Below, in pieces: positions 1-10,138 of a stretch of DNA of 64,000 nt. The position numbers were made by a program, and so were the translations under genes. This DNA comes from Vibrio fluvialis (GTDB taxonomy: Bacteria > Pseudomonadota > Gammaproteobacteria > Enterobacterales > Vibrionaceae). The notes beneath the pieces are model-generated. The model saw only the letters and a list, made by a program, of their open reading frames with translations, was not told where the DNA came from and searched no databases. Position 1 is the first letter of the stretch. Every line of letters starts with the position of its first letter. The stretch lies in contig NZ_UHIP01000001.1 of NCBI RefSeq assembly GCF_900460245.1, positions 2,108,001-2,172,000 on the forward strand, given 5' to 3'.

Positions 1-719
1 ACTGCGTCGACTTTATCCGCACCTCTGATGATGCCATGATCGACTTCATCTGTGACAACAGCGACGTAGTAACTAAAGTCACGTTAGCACCAGAAAACAA
101 TAAAGCGGAGCACATTGAGAAGCTCGCTAAAGCTGGCATTGTCGTTTCCATCGGTCACACCAACGCCACTTACGCAGAAGCCCGTCAAGGCTTCGAAGCT
201 GGTATTACGTTTGCCACTCACCTGTTCAATGCAATGACCCCGATGGCCGGTCGTGAACCGGGAGTTGTCGGTGCCATTTACGATACTCCGGATGTCTACA
301 CTGGCGTCATCGCAGACGGTTTCCATGTTGATTACGCCAACATTCGAATCGCGCACAAAATTAAGGGCGAAAAGCTCGTATTAGTGACCGATGCCACAGC
401 TCCTGCAGGCGCTGAAATGGATTACTTTATTTTTGTCGGTAAGAAAGTATATTACCGAGAAGGCAAGTGTGTTGATGAAAATGGCACGCTTGGCGGCTCA
501 GCCCTTACCATGATTGAAGCAGTTCAAAACACGGTTGAGCATGTCGGCATCGCTTTAGATGAAGCTCTACGGATGGCTACTTTGTATCCAGCAAAAGCAA
601 TTGGGGTTGCTCATAAACTGGGTCGTGTCAAAAAAGGCATGATCGCCAACCTCACTGTTTTTGACCGTGACTTCAACGTGAAAGCGACTGTGGTTAACGG
701 ACAATACGAGCAAAAGTAA
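1..719 (+). CDS. nagA: N-acetylglucosamine-6-phosphate deacetylase, 3' part
   Basis: Removes the acetyl group from GlcNAc-6-phosphate, giving glucosamine-6-phosphate and acetate in the cytoplasm; part of amino-sugar and chitin-monomer catabolism. Reading is open from base 3, so the 5' end lies outside the window; 238 residues are visible of a usual length near 380. Amidohydrolase motifs are present: [16 protein letters not shown] (metal-binding histidines) and VTDATAPAG with the catalytic aspartate. The stop is two bases before the nagC start, so the two are cotranscribed. The name is secure because of motif order and the following nagC. Confidence 0.95.
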   Translation, partial: CVDFIRTSDDAMIDFICDNSDVVTKVTLAPENNKAEHIEKLAKAGIVVSIGHTNATYAEARQGFEAGITFATHLFNAMTPMAGREPGVVGAIYDTPDVYTGVIADGFHVDYANIRIAHKIKGEKLVLVTDATAPAGAEMDYFIFVGKKVYYREGKCVDENGTLGGSALTMIEAVQNTVEHVGIALDEALRMATLYPAKAIGVAHKLGRVKKGMIANLTVFDRDFNVKATVVNGQYEQK

Positions 720-721
720 TA

Positions 722-1936
722 ATGAATGGCGGACAAATAGGTAACGTAGATCTAGTTAAGCAGCTAAATAGCGCTGCGGTTTATCGATTAATTGACCAAC
801 AGGGTCCAATTTCTCGAATCCAGGTTGCCGATGTAAGTCAGCTCGCTCCGGCCAGTGTGACTAAAATTACCCGCCAACTTCTTGAACGCGGCCTCATCAA
901 AGAGGTCGCCCAACAAGCTTCCACAGGCGGCCGCAGGGCCATCTCTCTGACCACGGAAGTTGAACCTTTTCATTCGGTCGCAGTACGTCTTGGCCGCGAT
1001 TACATTCAACTCAGCCTTTTCAATCTTGGTGGAAAAGAGCTGGCGTTTGCTTCCTATGAGTTTCACTACACTAACCAGCCTCAGCTTATCGAAGGCCTAG
1101 TGAGTCACCTCAAAGATTTCATTGCCCAGCAAAGCCAACTTATCGACCAGTTGATTGCCATTGGTATCGCATTACCTGGTCTGGTCAACCCTGAAACTGG
1201 TGTTGTGGAATACATTCCAAACGTCGATGTGGATGCACTGGCATTAGGCGACATTATTCGTGAACAATTCCATGTGGAATGTTTTGTCGGCAACGACGTA
1301 CGTGGAATGGCGTTAGCCGAGCATTATTTTGGCGCCAGCCAAGACTGTCAGGACTCGATTCTGGTCAGCGTGCATCGCGGTACTGGCGCAGGGATTATTG
1401 TTAACGGCCAGGTATTTCTAGGTTCCAATCGCAACGTTGGGGAGATTGGCCACATTCAGATCGATCCACTTGGTGAACAGTGTCAGTGTGGTAATTTTGG
1501 TTGCCTTGAGACCGTGGCAACCAACCCAGCTATCGTTTCACGCGTGAAGAAACTCATCGCTCAAGGTTACGAATCGAGCTTATCCGAACTGAAAACCATC
1601 GCTATCGAAGATATTTGTCAGCATGCTAATGCTGGCGACGAGTTGGCCAAGCAAGCTTTAGTTCGTGTCGGCAACCAACTGGGTAAAGCGATTGCGATTA
1701 CAATTAACCTGTTCAACCCTCAGAAAATTGTCATTGCTGGCCAGATTACCGATTCTCCGGACATCATCTTTCCGGCCATTTTGCGCAATGTGGAAAATCA
1801 GTCGCTGAAAACATTCCATCGCCATTTGCCGATCGTAACATCGCAAATCGACAAGCAGCCAACCATCAGCGCGTTTGCAATGATAAAACGCGCCATGCTG
1901 AATGGAGTTCTGTTACAAAAATTGCTTGAAGATTAA
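722..1936 (+). CDS. nagC: NagC, ROK-family repressor of amino-sugar genes
   Basis: DNA-binding repressor that releases its operators when GlcNAc-6-phosphate binds. The 404 residues fit the usual length (about 406). An N-terminal winged helix-turn-helix covers roughly residues 12-75 and a ROK sugar-kinase-like domain follows. The ROK zinc site is intact: GEIGH (His244) and CQCGNFGC (Cys254, Cys256, Cys261). The start lies two bases after nagA, which implies translational coupling and autoregulation with the nag operon. Mlc is the closest alternative, but the nagA linkage favours NagC. A perfect 11-bp terminator follows. Confidence 0.93.
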   Translation: MNGGQIGNVDLVKQLNSAAVYRLIDQQGPISRIQVADVSQLAPASVTKITRQLLERGLIKEVAQQASTGGRRAISLTTEVEPFHSVAVRLGRDYIQLSLFNLGGKELAFASYEFHYTNQPQLIEGLVSHLKDFIAQQSQLIDQLIAIGIALPGLVNPETGVVEYIPNVDVDALALGDIIREQFHVECFVGNDVRGMALAEHYFGASQDCQDSILVSVHRGTGAGIIVNGQVFLGSNRNVGEIGHIQIDPLGEQCQCGNFGCLETVATNPAIVSRVKKLIAQGYESSLSELKTIAIEDICQHANAGDELAKQALVRVGNQLGKAIAITINLFNPQKIVIAGQITDSPDIIFPAILRNVENQSLKTFHRHLPIVTSQIDKQPTISAFAMIKRAMLNGVLLQKLLED

Positions 1937-1959
1937 TCAGGTGATTGTTCTATAATATT

Positions 1960-1995
1960 GGGCCGTATCTCTATGAAGATACGGCCCTTTTTATT
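1960..1995 (+). terminator. Rho-independent terminator after nagC
   Basis: GGGCCGTATCT and AGATACGGCCC form a perfect 11-bp stem around the loop CTATGA, followed by TTTTTATT. It closes the nagAC transcript only about 20 bases before the antiporter start, so the next gene must get its promoter from within this short gap or from read-through. Confidence 0.93.
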
Positions 1996-2015
1996 ACAAA
2001 AATATAAGAAACGTT

Positions 2016-3602
2016 ATGGATCTGATTTTTATATCTGCTGCGTTCATCGTTGGTTTCGTTGCGCTCAAACTTCATTTACCTCCGCTGGTCGGATTCCTGA
2101 TTGCTGGTTTCGGACTGAAACTTTACGGCTTCGAGTCTAACGAAACGATCTCGATGCTCGCCGATCTCGGTGTGACGCTGATGCTGTTCACTATCGGCTT
2201 AAAACTGGACATCAAAACGCTGCTCGAAAAAGAGATATGGGCGGGAGCAACGATTCACAATATCGTTTCAACAGCGGTCTTTACACTCGCTTTAGTTGCC
2301 TTTAAGTTCCTTGGCCTCGATAGCCTGAGTTCTGTTCCTTTCAGCAGTTTACTATTGCTCGGTTTTGCACTTTCCTTCTCCAGCACTGTATTTGCAGTAA
2401 AGTCGTTGCAAGAAAAGGGAGAAATGAATTCAACCTATGGCACGCTAGCGATAGGTATTCTGGTCATGCAGGATATCTTTGCCGTCATATTCCTCACCGC
2501 TTCGACGGGAAAATTGCCTGAATGGTACGCGATTGGATTGTTCATTCTGCCATTCCTTCGTCCATTGTTATTCGAGCTTCTTGACTGGGTAGGCCACGGC
2601 GAAATGCTGATCCTGCTCGGTATTTTCCTTGCCCTCGTGGTGGGTGCGGGATCATTCGAACTGGTAGGTATGAAACCTGACTTAGGGGCGTTGATTCTCG
2701 GCCTAATGCTTGCCAAACATCGCAAAGCGTCCGAATTGTCCAAAGCCTTGTTCAATCTCAAAGAGCTGTTTCTGGTTTGCTTCTTCCTTAATATCGGTTT
2801 GTCTGAAGAGCCAACACCGACTGGTTTCGTGCTGGCGTTATTGCTCCTCATTCTGCTACCGATCAAAGGGGCGTTGTACTTCTGGGTGATCAACAAGTTC
2901 CATTTCAGAGTGCGAACCTCGCTCTTGGCCTCCCTGTCATTGTTTAACTTCAGTGAGTTTGGTCTGATTGTCGGCGGACTGGCGTTTAAGATGGGGTGGT
3001 TACCCGGCGACATTTTGGTCGCACTGGCGATCTCTGTCTCGCTTTCGTTTATTCTGGCAGCCCCACTCGGACGCAAAGGCCACGCAATTTATCAACGTTC
3101 TTCGCATTGGTTTCATGAGTATCTCCCAGATGAGCTCCATCAACGCGACAAGCTTATCAATCCAGGCAACGCACAGGTATTGATTCTCGGTATGGGGCGT
3201 ATCGGTACTGGTGCTTATGAAGAACTACATCACCGATATGGACCGATATCTCTCGGTGTGGAACTGCGTGAAGACGCGGCTCAGGGACATCGTGAAGAGG
3301 GGCGCAACGTCATCAGCGGCGATGCGACTGACCCTGATTTTTGGGAACGAATTCTGGATACAGGTCAGGTGAAAATGGTGCTATTGGCAATGCCCCACCA
3401 TCAGGCAAACCAGATTGCACTTTCACTGCTTAAAAAACGCCATTTTAAAGGTCAGATAGCAGCGATTGCCGAGTATCCTGACCAAATGGAAAATCTGATC
3501 GAAGAGGGAGCGCATGCAGCGTTCAACATCTACAGTGAGGCAGGTACCGGCTTTGCTCGCCACGTATGCGAACAGTTAAAACCCACATTCATCCGCTATT
3601 GA
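2016..3602 (+). CDS. CPA2-type cation:proton antiporter with C-terminal NAD-binding (TrkA-N) domain
   Basis: Predicted inner-membrane monovalent cation/proton exchanger of the KefB/YbaL type. The first 370 or so residues form about a dozen hydrophobic segments typical of the Na+/H+ exchanger fold. A Rossmann nucleotide-binding domain begins near residue 390 with GMGRIG and contains the GDATDP element used by TrkA-N/RCK domains to sense NAD(H). Length 528 is shorter than KefB/KefC (about 600-620), nearer YbaL-like proteins. No KefF/KefG accessory gene is adjacent, so glutathione gating cannot be inferred. The substrate ion is not determinable from sequence. Confidence 0.85.
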   Translation: MDLIFISAAFIVGFVALKLHLPPLVGFLIAGFGLKLYGFESNETISMLADLGVTLMLFTIGLKLDIKTLLEKEIWAGATIHNIVSTAVFTLALVAFKFLGLDSLSSVPFSSLLLLGFALSFSSTVFAVKSLQEKGEMNSTYGTLAIGILVMQDIFAVIFLTASTGKLPEWYAIGLFILPFLRPLLFELLDWVGHGEMLILLGIFLALVVGAGSFELVGMKPDLGALILGLMLAKHRKASELSKALFNLKELFLVCFFLNIGLSEEPTPTGFVLALLLLILLPIKGALYFWVINKFHFRVRTSLLASLSLFNFSEFGLIVGGLAFKMGWLPGDILVALAISVSLSFILAAPLGRKGHAIYQRSSHWFHEYLPDELHQRDKLINPGNAQVLILGMGRIGTGAYEELHHRYGPISLGVELREDAAQGHREEGRNVISGDATDPDFWERILDTGQVKMVLLAMPHHQANQIALSLLKKRHFKGQIAAIAEYPDQMENLIEEGAHAAFNIYSEAGTGFARHVCEQLKPTFIRY

Positions 3603-3610
3603 TAATTAAG

Positions 3611-3637
3611 AAAAAAGGAGCTTAAGCTCCTTTTTTT
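3611..3637. terminator. Terminator after the antiporter gene
   Basis: AAAAAAGGAGC-TTAA-GCTCCTTTTTTT; the A-run and T-run let it work in both directions, but the only gene ending here is the rightward antiporter. Confidence 0.9.
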
Positions 3638-3780
3638 CATCTGTTTTGCTGTCTTTTTCACCAAAAACTAAACGTCATTCACCAATTTAGTTTATAAATT
3701 AAATAAAATTCACCACAATGACTTTTCTTTAAACTTTTTAATACTTATGGGTTGCCTTTTTTAATCAAAGTGGCAAATTG

Positions 3781-3810
3781 AAGTCATCTGATTAAAAGTC
3801 GTCTAATTAA
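3781..3810 (+). repeat. 15-bp imperfect tandem direct repeat in the asnB leader
   Basis: AAGTCATCTGATTAA (3781-3795) is followed directly by AAGTCGTCTAATTAA (3796-3810), 13 of 15 positions identical. The repeat ends one base before the GGAAAG ribosome-binding site of asnB, so it lies in the untranslated leader or promoter-proximal region. Function is unknown. Confidence 0.8.
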
Positions 3811-3820
3811 GGAAAGTTGT

Positions 3821-5485
3821 ATGTGTTCTATCTTCGGTATTTTAGACATTAAAAGTGACGCCGCCACACTTCGCCCTGTGGCTTTGGAAATGTCTAAAAA
3901 ACTTCGTCACCGTGGCCCGGACTGGTCAGGTATCTACGCATCAGACCGCGCAATTCTTGCTCACGAACGTCTGGCCATCGTAGGTCTGAATAGTGGCGCG
4001 CAACCTCTTTATAGCCCAGATAGAAAACTTATCCTTGCGGTAAACGGCGAGATCTATAACCACAAAGAAATCCGTGCACGCTACGCAGGTAAGTATGAAT
4101 TTCAAACCGATTCTGACTGTGAAGTGATTCTGGCCCTGTATCAGGATAAAGGCGCAGATTTGCTGGAAGAGCTAAACGGTATCTTTGCTTTCGTTCTGTA
4201 CGACGAAGAAAAAGACGAGTATCTGGTCGGTCGCGACCACATCGGTATCATTCCGCTGTACCAAGGTCACGATGAACACGGCAACTACTATGTGGCTTCA
4301 GAAATGAAGGCTCTGGTTCCAGTATGTAAAACCATCAGCGAATTTCCTCCAGGCTGTTCATACAGCTCAAAAGATGCGGAACCAAAACGTTACTACACCC
4401 GTGATTGGAACGAATTTGACGCAGTCAAAGACAACGTCAGCAGTAAAGAAGATCTGACCAAGGCGTTGGAAGATGCGGTTAAACGTCAGCTGATGACCGA
4501 CGTACCTTACGGCGTATTGTTATCTGGTGGCCTAGATTCATCGATCACATCAGCAATCGCAAAACGTTTTGCGGCAATGCGTATCGAAGATGATGAGAAA
4601 TCCGCAGCATGGTGGCCACAATTGCACTCGTTTGCTATCGGTCTTGAAGGCGCGCCTGACCTGAAGGCCGCGCGTGAAGTCGCAGACAAACTAGGCACGG
4701 TTCACCATGAAATGACGTACACCGTTCAGGAAGGTCTGGATGCGATTCGTGACGTGATCTACCACATCGAAACCTATGATGTAACGACAATCCGTGCGTC
4801 TACGCCAATGTTCCTGATGGGCCGTAAGATCAAAGCTATGGGTATCAAAATGGTACTCTCCGGTGAAGGTGCAGACGAAATCTTCGGTGGTTACCTATAC
4901 TTCCACAAAGCACCAAACGCGAAAGAGTTCCACGAAGAGACGGTGCGTAAACTGCTGGCTCTGAATATGTTTGACTGCGCCCGTGCAAACAAATCTCTGG
5001 CTGCCTGGGGGGTGGAAGGTCGTGTACCATTCCTGGACAAAGAGTTCATCGACGTTGCAATGCGCCTAAACCCAGCAGACAAAATGTGTGGCAACGGCAA
5101 AATGGAGAAACACATTCTGCGTGAATGCTTCCAACACTATCTACCAGATTCAATCGCGTGGCGTCAGAAAGAGCAGTTCTCTGATGGCGTAGGCTACAAC
5201 TGGATTGATACTCTGAAAGCCACGGCAGAAGCGAAAGTGACCGATCAACAGATGGAAACGGCGAAATTCCGCTTCCCTTACAACACGCCAACCACCAAAG
5301 AAGGTTACGTGTACCGCGAAATTTTTGAAGAATTGTTCCCACTGGAATCAGCGGCGCGCTGTGTACCAGGAGGCCCTTCAGTCGCGTGTTCATCGGCAAA
5401 AGCAATCGAGTGGGATGAATCATTCAAAAACTGTATCGACCCATCAGGTCGAGCAGTGAAAGCCGTTCACAACGAAGCATACTAA
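3821..5485 (+). CDS. asnB: Asparagine synthase B (glutamine-hydrolysing)
   Basis: Makes asparagine from aspartate, ATP and glutamine in the cytoplasm. The start gives MCSIFGI, which places the nucleophilic Cys2 of class II glutamine amidotransferases right after the removed methionine. The synthetase half has the PPi-loop SGGLDSS near residues 234-240 and the GEGADEIFGGY motif. The 554 residues match the enterobacterial AsnB length. A GGAAAG ribosome-binding site precedes the start. It appears monocistronic, with its own terminator. Confidence 0.97.
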   Translation: MCSIFGILDIKSDAATLRPVALEMSKKLRHRGPDWSGIYASDRAILAHERLAIVGLNSGAQPLYSPDRKLILAVNGEIYNHKEIRARYAGKYEFQTDSDCEVILALYQDKGADLLEELNGIFAFVLYDEEKDEYLVGRDHIGIIPLYQGHDEHGNYYVASEMKALVPVCKTISEFPPGCSYSSKDAEPKRYYTRDWNEFDAVKDNVSSKEDLTKALEDAVKRQLMTDVPYGVLLSGGLDSSITSAIAKRFAAMRIEDDEKSAAWWPQLHSFAIGLEGAPDLKAAREVADKLGTVHHEMTYTVQEGLDAIRDVIYHIETYDVTTIRASTPMFLMGRKIKAMGIKMVLSGEGADEIFGGYLYFHKAPNAKEFHEETVRKLLALNMFDCARANKSLAAWGVEGRVPFLDKEFIDVAMRLNPADKMCGNGKMEKHILRECFQHYLPDSIAWRQKEQFSDGVGYNWIDTLKATAEAKVTDQQMETAKFRFPYNTPTTKEGYVYREIFEELFPLESAARCVPGGPSVACSSAKAIEWDESFKNCIDPSGRAVKAVHNEAY

Positions 5486-5490
5486 GAAAA

Positions 5491-5516
5491 AAAAGGCGCC
5501 TTGAGCGCCTTTTTTC
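5491..5516. terminator. Terminator between asnB and rfaH
   Basis: AAAAGGCGC-CTTGA-GCGCCTTTTTT. The stem with A- and T-runs serves asnB directly and may also serve the convergent rfaH transcript, which ends about 30 bases away. Confidence 0.9.
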
Positions 5517-5549
5517 GTTCAATCATTTATCAAATACCAAGACTGTCCG

Positions 5550-6053
5550 CTACTTTTTAAAATCGAGATGTTTGTTATCGATACTCAAAGCGACAGGCTG
5601 GCTGATCATTTTGACCAGCATGATAGAACGGGTTTCACCATCCGGTTCCTGATAAATTGCCTTCAAGCCACAGAATTGCCCACCTTTCACTTCGATTTCT
5701 TGACCTGGCTTTGGCAGCTCAACACTCGGTGTTTCACTCTTCGCCGAAGACTCTAACTGCTTAAGGTCATAAATCAGATCGCCTTGCAGCTCTTTGGGTT
5801 CAGAGCCGAAACGAATGAAGTCGGAGACACCGCGAGTTGAGCGGACAGTTGTAAAACTCGGTCCGACATTAAAGTCAAACCGCACAAACATATAAGATGG
5901 AAACAGCGGCTCTTTAACCGTCTGACGCTTGCCACGACGAATCTTCTCTACTTCGATCTCTGGGTAAAAACACTCTACTCCCTGATTTTCAAGGTGCATT
6001 TTTGCTCTTAATTGTTCACCTCGTTTACAGTACAGCAAATACCAACGTTTCAT
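5550..6053 (-). CDS. rfaH: RfaH, operon-specific transcription antiterminator
   Basis: NusG paralogue that is recruited to RNA polymerase paused at ops elements and prevents Rho termination in long operons, commonly LPS or capsule genes. The 167 residues agree with RfaH (162 in E. coli). The N-terminal NGN domain begins MKRWYLLYCKRGEQ and contains FPSYMFVRFD; a KOW-type C-terminal domain starts after the linker near residue 112. The N-terminal KRGEQLRAKMHLENQG pattern is RfaH-like rather than NusG-like. No target operon with a convincing ops site lies in the window. Confidence 0.93.
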   Translation of the reverse strand: MKRWYLLYCKRGEQLRAKMHLENQGVECFYPEIEVEKIRRGKRQTVKEPLFPSYMFVRFDFNVGPSFTTVRSTRGVSDFIRFGSEPKELQGDLIYDLKQLESSAKSETPSVELPKPGQEIEVKGGQFCGLKAIYQEPDGETRSIMLVKMISQPVALSIDNKHLDFKK

Positions 6054-6451
6054 TTCTTATCAACTCTTTTCCAATTGGTCGCGATTTTTAGCCGAAAATC
6101 ACTACTTAATACCAATATATGAATTTGTAACATCGTAAAGGCAAAGTGTAACCAAATATGAAATTTTAGTTTTCACAAAAAGTTAACTTCATCATCTACG
6201 CGTAACACTTTGCATTTCAATTAGTTAGACAAAACAGTTCATAAAACAACCAAATAACGCTATTGCAGCCTTATCATCTTGGATGTATACGTACCTGCCA
6301 AATAAAAAACTTCAATGCATTACATTAACCAAAATAATACTCTTAACGAGAATTTATAACATACACCTCTATCTTAATAGGCACTCCTTGTTTATCTCGA
6401 ACTGAAGACGCGGGGAGTCGCCAAGATAAGGTTGATTACAGGAAGCTCTTT
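6054..6451. other. Divergent promoter region of rfaH and the peptide transporter (398 bp)
   Basis: AT-rich stretch without a credible coding frame. It must hold the promoters of both divergent genes. A 9-bp inverted pair, GCAAAGTGT (6141-6149) and ACACTTTGC (6205-6213), is present but such a pair is expected by chance at this length. The transporter has a GGAAG-type ribosome-binding site close to 6441. I recognise no riboswitch or known operator. Confidence 0.6.
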
Positions 6452-7936
6452 ATGTCTGACTTGAATATATTCAAGCAACCTAAATCATTCTATCTGATTT
6501 TTTCTATCGAATTCTGGGAACGTTTCGGTTTTTACGGGATGCAAGCCATCCTGACCGTTTACCTAGTAAAAATTCTGGGTATGAATGAGTCATCATCATT
6601 TGTCCTGTTCGGTGCATTTTCCGCTTTAGTTTATGGTTTCGTCGCGGCGGGTGGCTGGATCGGCGACAAAGTGATTGGTACCAAACGAGCAATCACGCTG
6701 GGTGCCATTATCCTGATGATCGGTTACGTCTTACTGGGTATGTCGACCACCAAAGACCACTTCGGCGGCGAAACTCTGATTTACATCGCAATGGGCTTTA
6801 TCACTGTTGGTAACGGCCTGTTCAAAGCGAACCCTTCAAGTCTGCTGGCCAAAGTTTATCCTGAAAACGACCCTCGTCTCGATGGCGCCTTCACCATGTA
6901 TTACATGGCGATCAACTTGGGTTCATTCTTCTCGATGATCATCACTCCAATCGTGGCAGAACGTGCAGGTTACGGCCTGGCATTTGGTGTGAGTGCCATT
7001 GGTCTGGCAATCACAGCCGTCAACTTCATCATTTGCCAAGGTATGCTGAAAAGTGTCGGCTCTCCGGCTGACCTGAAACCAGTGAACAAAAGCTACTTGC
7101 TGGCAGTAATCATCGGCTCAATCATCGCAAGCTTTGTATGTAGTTACCTCCTACAAAACCTATCGCTGGCACACGGCATCCTGGTTATTGCTGGCCTGAC
7201 CATCGTTAGCTTCTACTTTAAGGAAGCGTTCTCTATCACAGGTCTAGAACGCCAGAAAATGCTGGTTGCATTTGTATTGATGCTGCAAGGTATTGTGTTT
7301 TTCGTACTCTACTTCCAGATGCCAACATCACTGAACTTCTTTGCGATTCACAACGTAAGCCACGATATTCTCGGCTTTAACGTTGAACCAGAGCAATTCC
7401 AGGCACTGAACCCATTCTGGATCATGCTGGCCAGCCCGGTACTGGCGATGATATACGGCAAACTGGGTGACCGTCTGGCAATGCCATTCAAATTCGCTAT
7501 CGGTATGGGCTTGTGTGCGCTGTCATTCCTAATCCTGTCTTGGGGAGCTAACTTTGCCAATACAGATGGCATCATCAGTTCGAACTGGTTGATCCTGTGC
7601 TACGCATTCCAATCTATTGGCGAACTACTGGTTTCCGGTTTAGGTCTGGCGATGGTCGCTCAATTGGTCCCACAACGTATGATGGGGTTTGCGATGGGCA
7701 TGTGGTTCCTGACCTCAGCAACCGCTGCTGTGATCGCGGGTTGGGTAGCAAGTCTGACATCAGTACCTTCGCACATTGCGTCATCAACTGAGTCTTTGGC
7801 TATTTATGGCGACGTGTTCGGTAAGATTGGTTACGCAACGGCTGCAATCACTGTGATTACTTTCCTGATTGCACCAAAGCTGGCGAAAATCTGCCGCGGT
7901 GAAAACGAAACTGCTCTGGAAACAGCGCAAGCGTAA
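6452..7936 (+). CDS. Proton-dependent di/tripeptide transporter (POT family)
   Basis: Inner-membrane symporter importing di- and tripeptides with protons. The family signature EFWERFGFYGMQAIL, containing the ExxERFxxYG motif of the first helix, is at residues 21-35, and the second family motif FTMYYMAINLGS is near residue 148. The 494 residues and twelve to fourteen hydrophobic segments fit DtpA/DtpB-like proteins; which of the paralogues it is cannot be told from sequence alone. Monocistronic, with a strong terminator after it. Confidence 0.93.
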   Translation: MSDLNIFKQPKSFYLIFSIEFWERFGFYGMQAILTVYLVKILGMNESSSFVLFGAFSALVYGFVAAGGWIGDKVIGTKRAITLGAIILMIGYVLLGMSTTKDHFGGETLIYIAMGFITVGNGLFKANPSSLLAKVYPENDPRLDGAFTMYYMAINLGSFFSMIITPIVAERAGYGLAFGVSAIGLAITAVNFIICQGMLKSVGSPADLKPVNKSYLLAVIIGSIIASFVCSYLLQNLSLAHGILVIAGLTIVSFYFKEAFSITGLERQKMLVAFVLMLQGIVFFVLYFQMPTSLNFFAIHNVSHDILGFNVEPEQFQALNPFWIMLASPVLAMIYGKLGDRLAMPFKFAIGMGLCALSFLILSWGANFANTDGIISSNWLILCYAFQSIGELLVSGLGLAMVAQLVPQRMMGFAMGMWFLTSATAAVIAGWVASLTSVPSHIASSTESLAIYGDVFGKIGYATAAITVITFLIAPKLAKICRGENETALETAQA

Positions 7937-7963
7937 TCTCGCTGATAAGCCTCTTATCTTGCT

Positions 7964-7994
7964 AAAAAGCCTCAGCAACTGCTGAGGCTTTTTT
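7964..7994. terminator. Bidirectional terminator between the peptide transporter and hemH
   Basis: AAAAAGCCTCAGC-AACT-GCTGAGGCTTTTTT, a 13-bp arm hairpin with A- and T-runs, positioned between two convergent genes. Confidence 0.94.
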
Positions 7995-8038
7995 ATTCGT
8001 ATCGATTTTCACGACGGGTTTTACTTGAAGTTAGCGCT

Positions 8039-9001
8039 CTAGAGCATTTCTTCCACCAGCTTAGCCATCATCTGAATATGGCTGGCTGAAGCGTTAAGAC
8101 ACTCGATGTAGTGGAAGGCTTCCCCACCCGCATGCAGGAAAATCTCCTGATTTTGTTCAGAGATTTCTTCGAGAGTTTCCAGACAATCCACCGAAAATGC
8201 TGGGCAGAGAATATCCAGTTTTTTGATCCCCTTGGCGGGTAAGTCTTCCATCGTTTTATCCGTGTAAGGTTGTAACCACTCTTCTTTCCCGAACTGAGAC
8301 TGGTAAGTCATCATAACTTTATCATCCGCCAGCCCTAACTCTGTTGCCAACAATCGGGTGGTTGCAGCACAGTGCAGCGGATAAATGTCACCATTGTCCG
8401 CATAACGTTTCGGAATACCGTGATAAGAACAAACCAACAGGTCGCCCTGACCATTTTCCTCCCACGACTGGCGCACCTTTTCTGCCAATGCCCGGATGTA
8501 TAGCGGATGATCATGATAGTCACGCACAAAATGCAGCTCTGGTACCAACGAGACCTTCTTCATTGCCTTCGCCAGACCATCAAACACGGCAGCTGTGGTG
8601 GTACCGGAATATTGTGGATAGAGCGGCAACACAATGATGGATTCCACCCCTTGTTGTTGCAGACGTTCTACCCCACTTTGCAAGCTTGGTGCACCGTAAG
8701 TCATACCCAGTTCGACGGGCACGTTTAGCAGTTGTTTCAGACCCGCTTGCTGGCGCTTGGAGTAGACCATCAGCGGCGATCCCTCCTCCATCCAGATGCT
8801 TTGATAAAGCTTGGCAACTTTAGGCGAGCGAATAGGCAGAATGATACCGTGCAAAATCGGGCACCACAGCCAACGACTCATATCTACCACGCGATGATCA
8901 TGGAGAAATTCACCGAGAAACCGTTTAACAGCAGGCGCAGTCGGCGCTTCCGGGGTGCCAAGATTAGCTAACAAGACACCGTATTTTTTGTTTTTTTGCA
9001 T
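8039..9001 (-). CDS. hemH: Ferrochelatase
   Basis: Inserts ferrous iron into protoporphyrin IX, the last step of haem synthesis, at the inner face of the membrane. An in-frame extension reaches 9079, but the start at 9001 ([20 protein letters not shown]) has AGGA upstream and gives 320 residues, the family length. The catalytic histidine lies in [10 protein letters not shown] and the metal-binding glutamate in [15 protein letters not shown]. It lies 3' of adk on the same strand but is separated from it by the adk terminator, so it has its own promoter in the roughly 110-base gap. Confidence 0.95.
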   Translation of the reverse strand: MQKNKKYGVLLANLGTPEAPTAPAVKRFLGEFLHDHRVVDMSRWLWCPILHGIILPIRSPKVAKLYQSIWMEEGSPLMVYSKRQQAGLKQLLNVPVELGMTYGAPSLQSGVERLQQQGVESIIVLPLYPQYSGTTTAAVFDGLAKAMKKVSLVPELHFVRDYHDHPLYIRALAEKVRQSWEENGQGDLLVCSYHGIPKRYADNGDIYPLHCAATTRLLATELGLADDKVMMTYQSQFGKEEWLQPYTDKTMEDLPAKGIKKLDILCPAFSVDCLETLEEISEQNQEIFLHAGGEAFHYIECLNASASHIQMMAKLVEEML

Positions 9002-9113
9002 AGCTTCCTGTCGAGTTGTTTTTAGCTGCGGCTTGAGCTCGCAGAGCGTAAGACATTGTCTGCCACCAAGGCAAAACACGGTCGTTGTACGCGAAATCCG
9101 CGGAAAAAGTTCA

Positions 9114-9139
9114 TAAAAAAAGCGACCTTACGGTCGCTT
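9114..9139 (-). terminator. Terminator of adk
   Basis: On the minus strand AGCGACC-GTAA-GGTCGCT is followed by seven T. It separates adk from downstream hemH. Confidence 0.9.
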
Positions 9140-9184
9140 AACTATAACAAAATTCTTAAAAAATTTGATAATAGGTATTATCTA

Positions 9185-10138
<954 letters not shown>

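Noticed and set aside
2435..3076. 213-codon frame on the minus strand inside the antiporter gene
   Set aside because: Antisense shadow of a clear membrane-protein gene; low-complexity Ser/Arg/Asn composition and no known motif.
6141..6213. 9-bp inverted pair upstream of rfaH
   Set aside because: A 9-base match in a 400-base region is expected fairly often by chance, and the arms are 55 bases apart.
9002..9079. N-terminal extension of hemH
   Set aside because: The start at 9001 has AGGA upstream and gives the family length of 320; the extra residues show no similarity.
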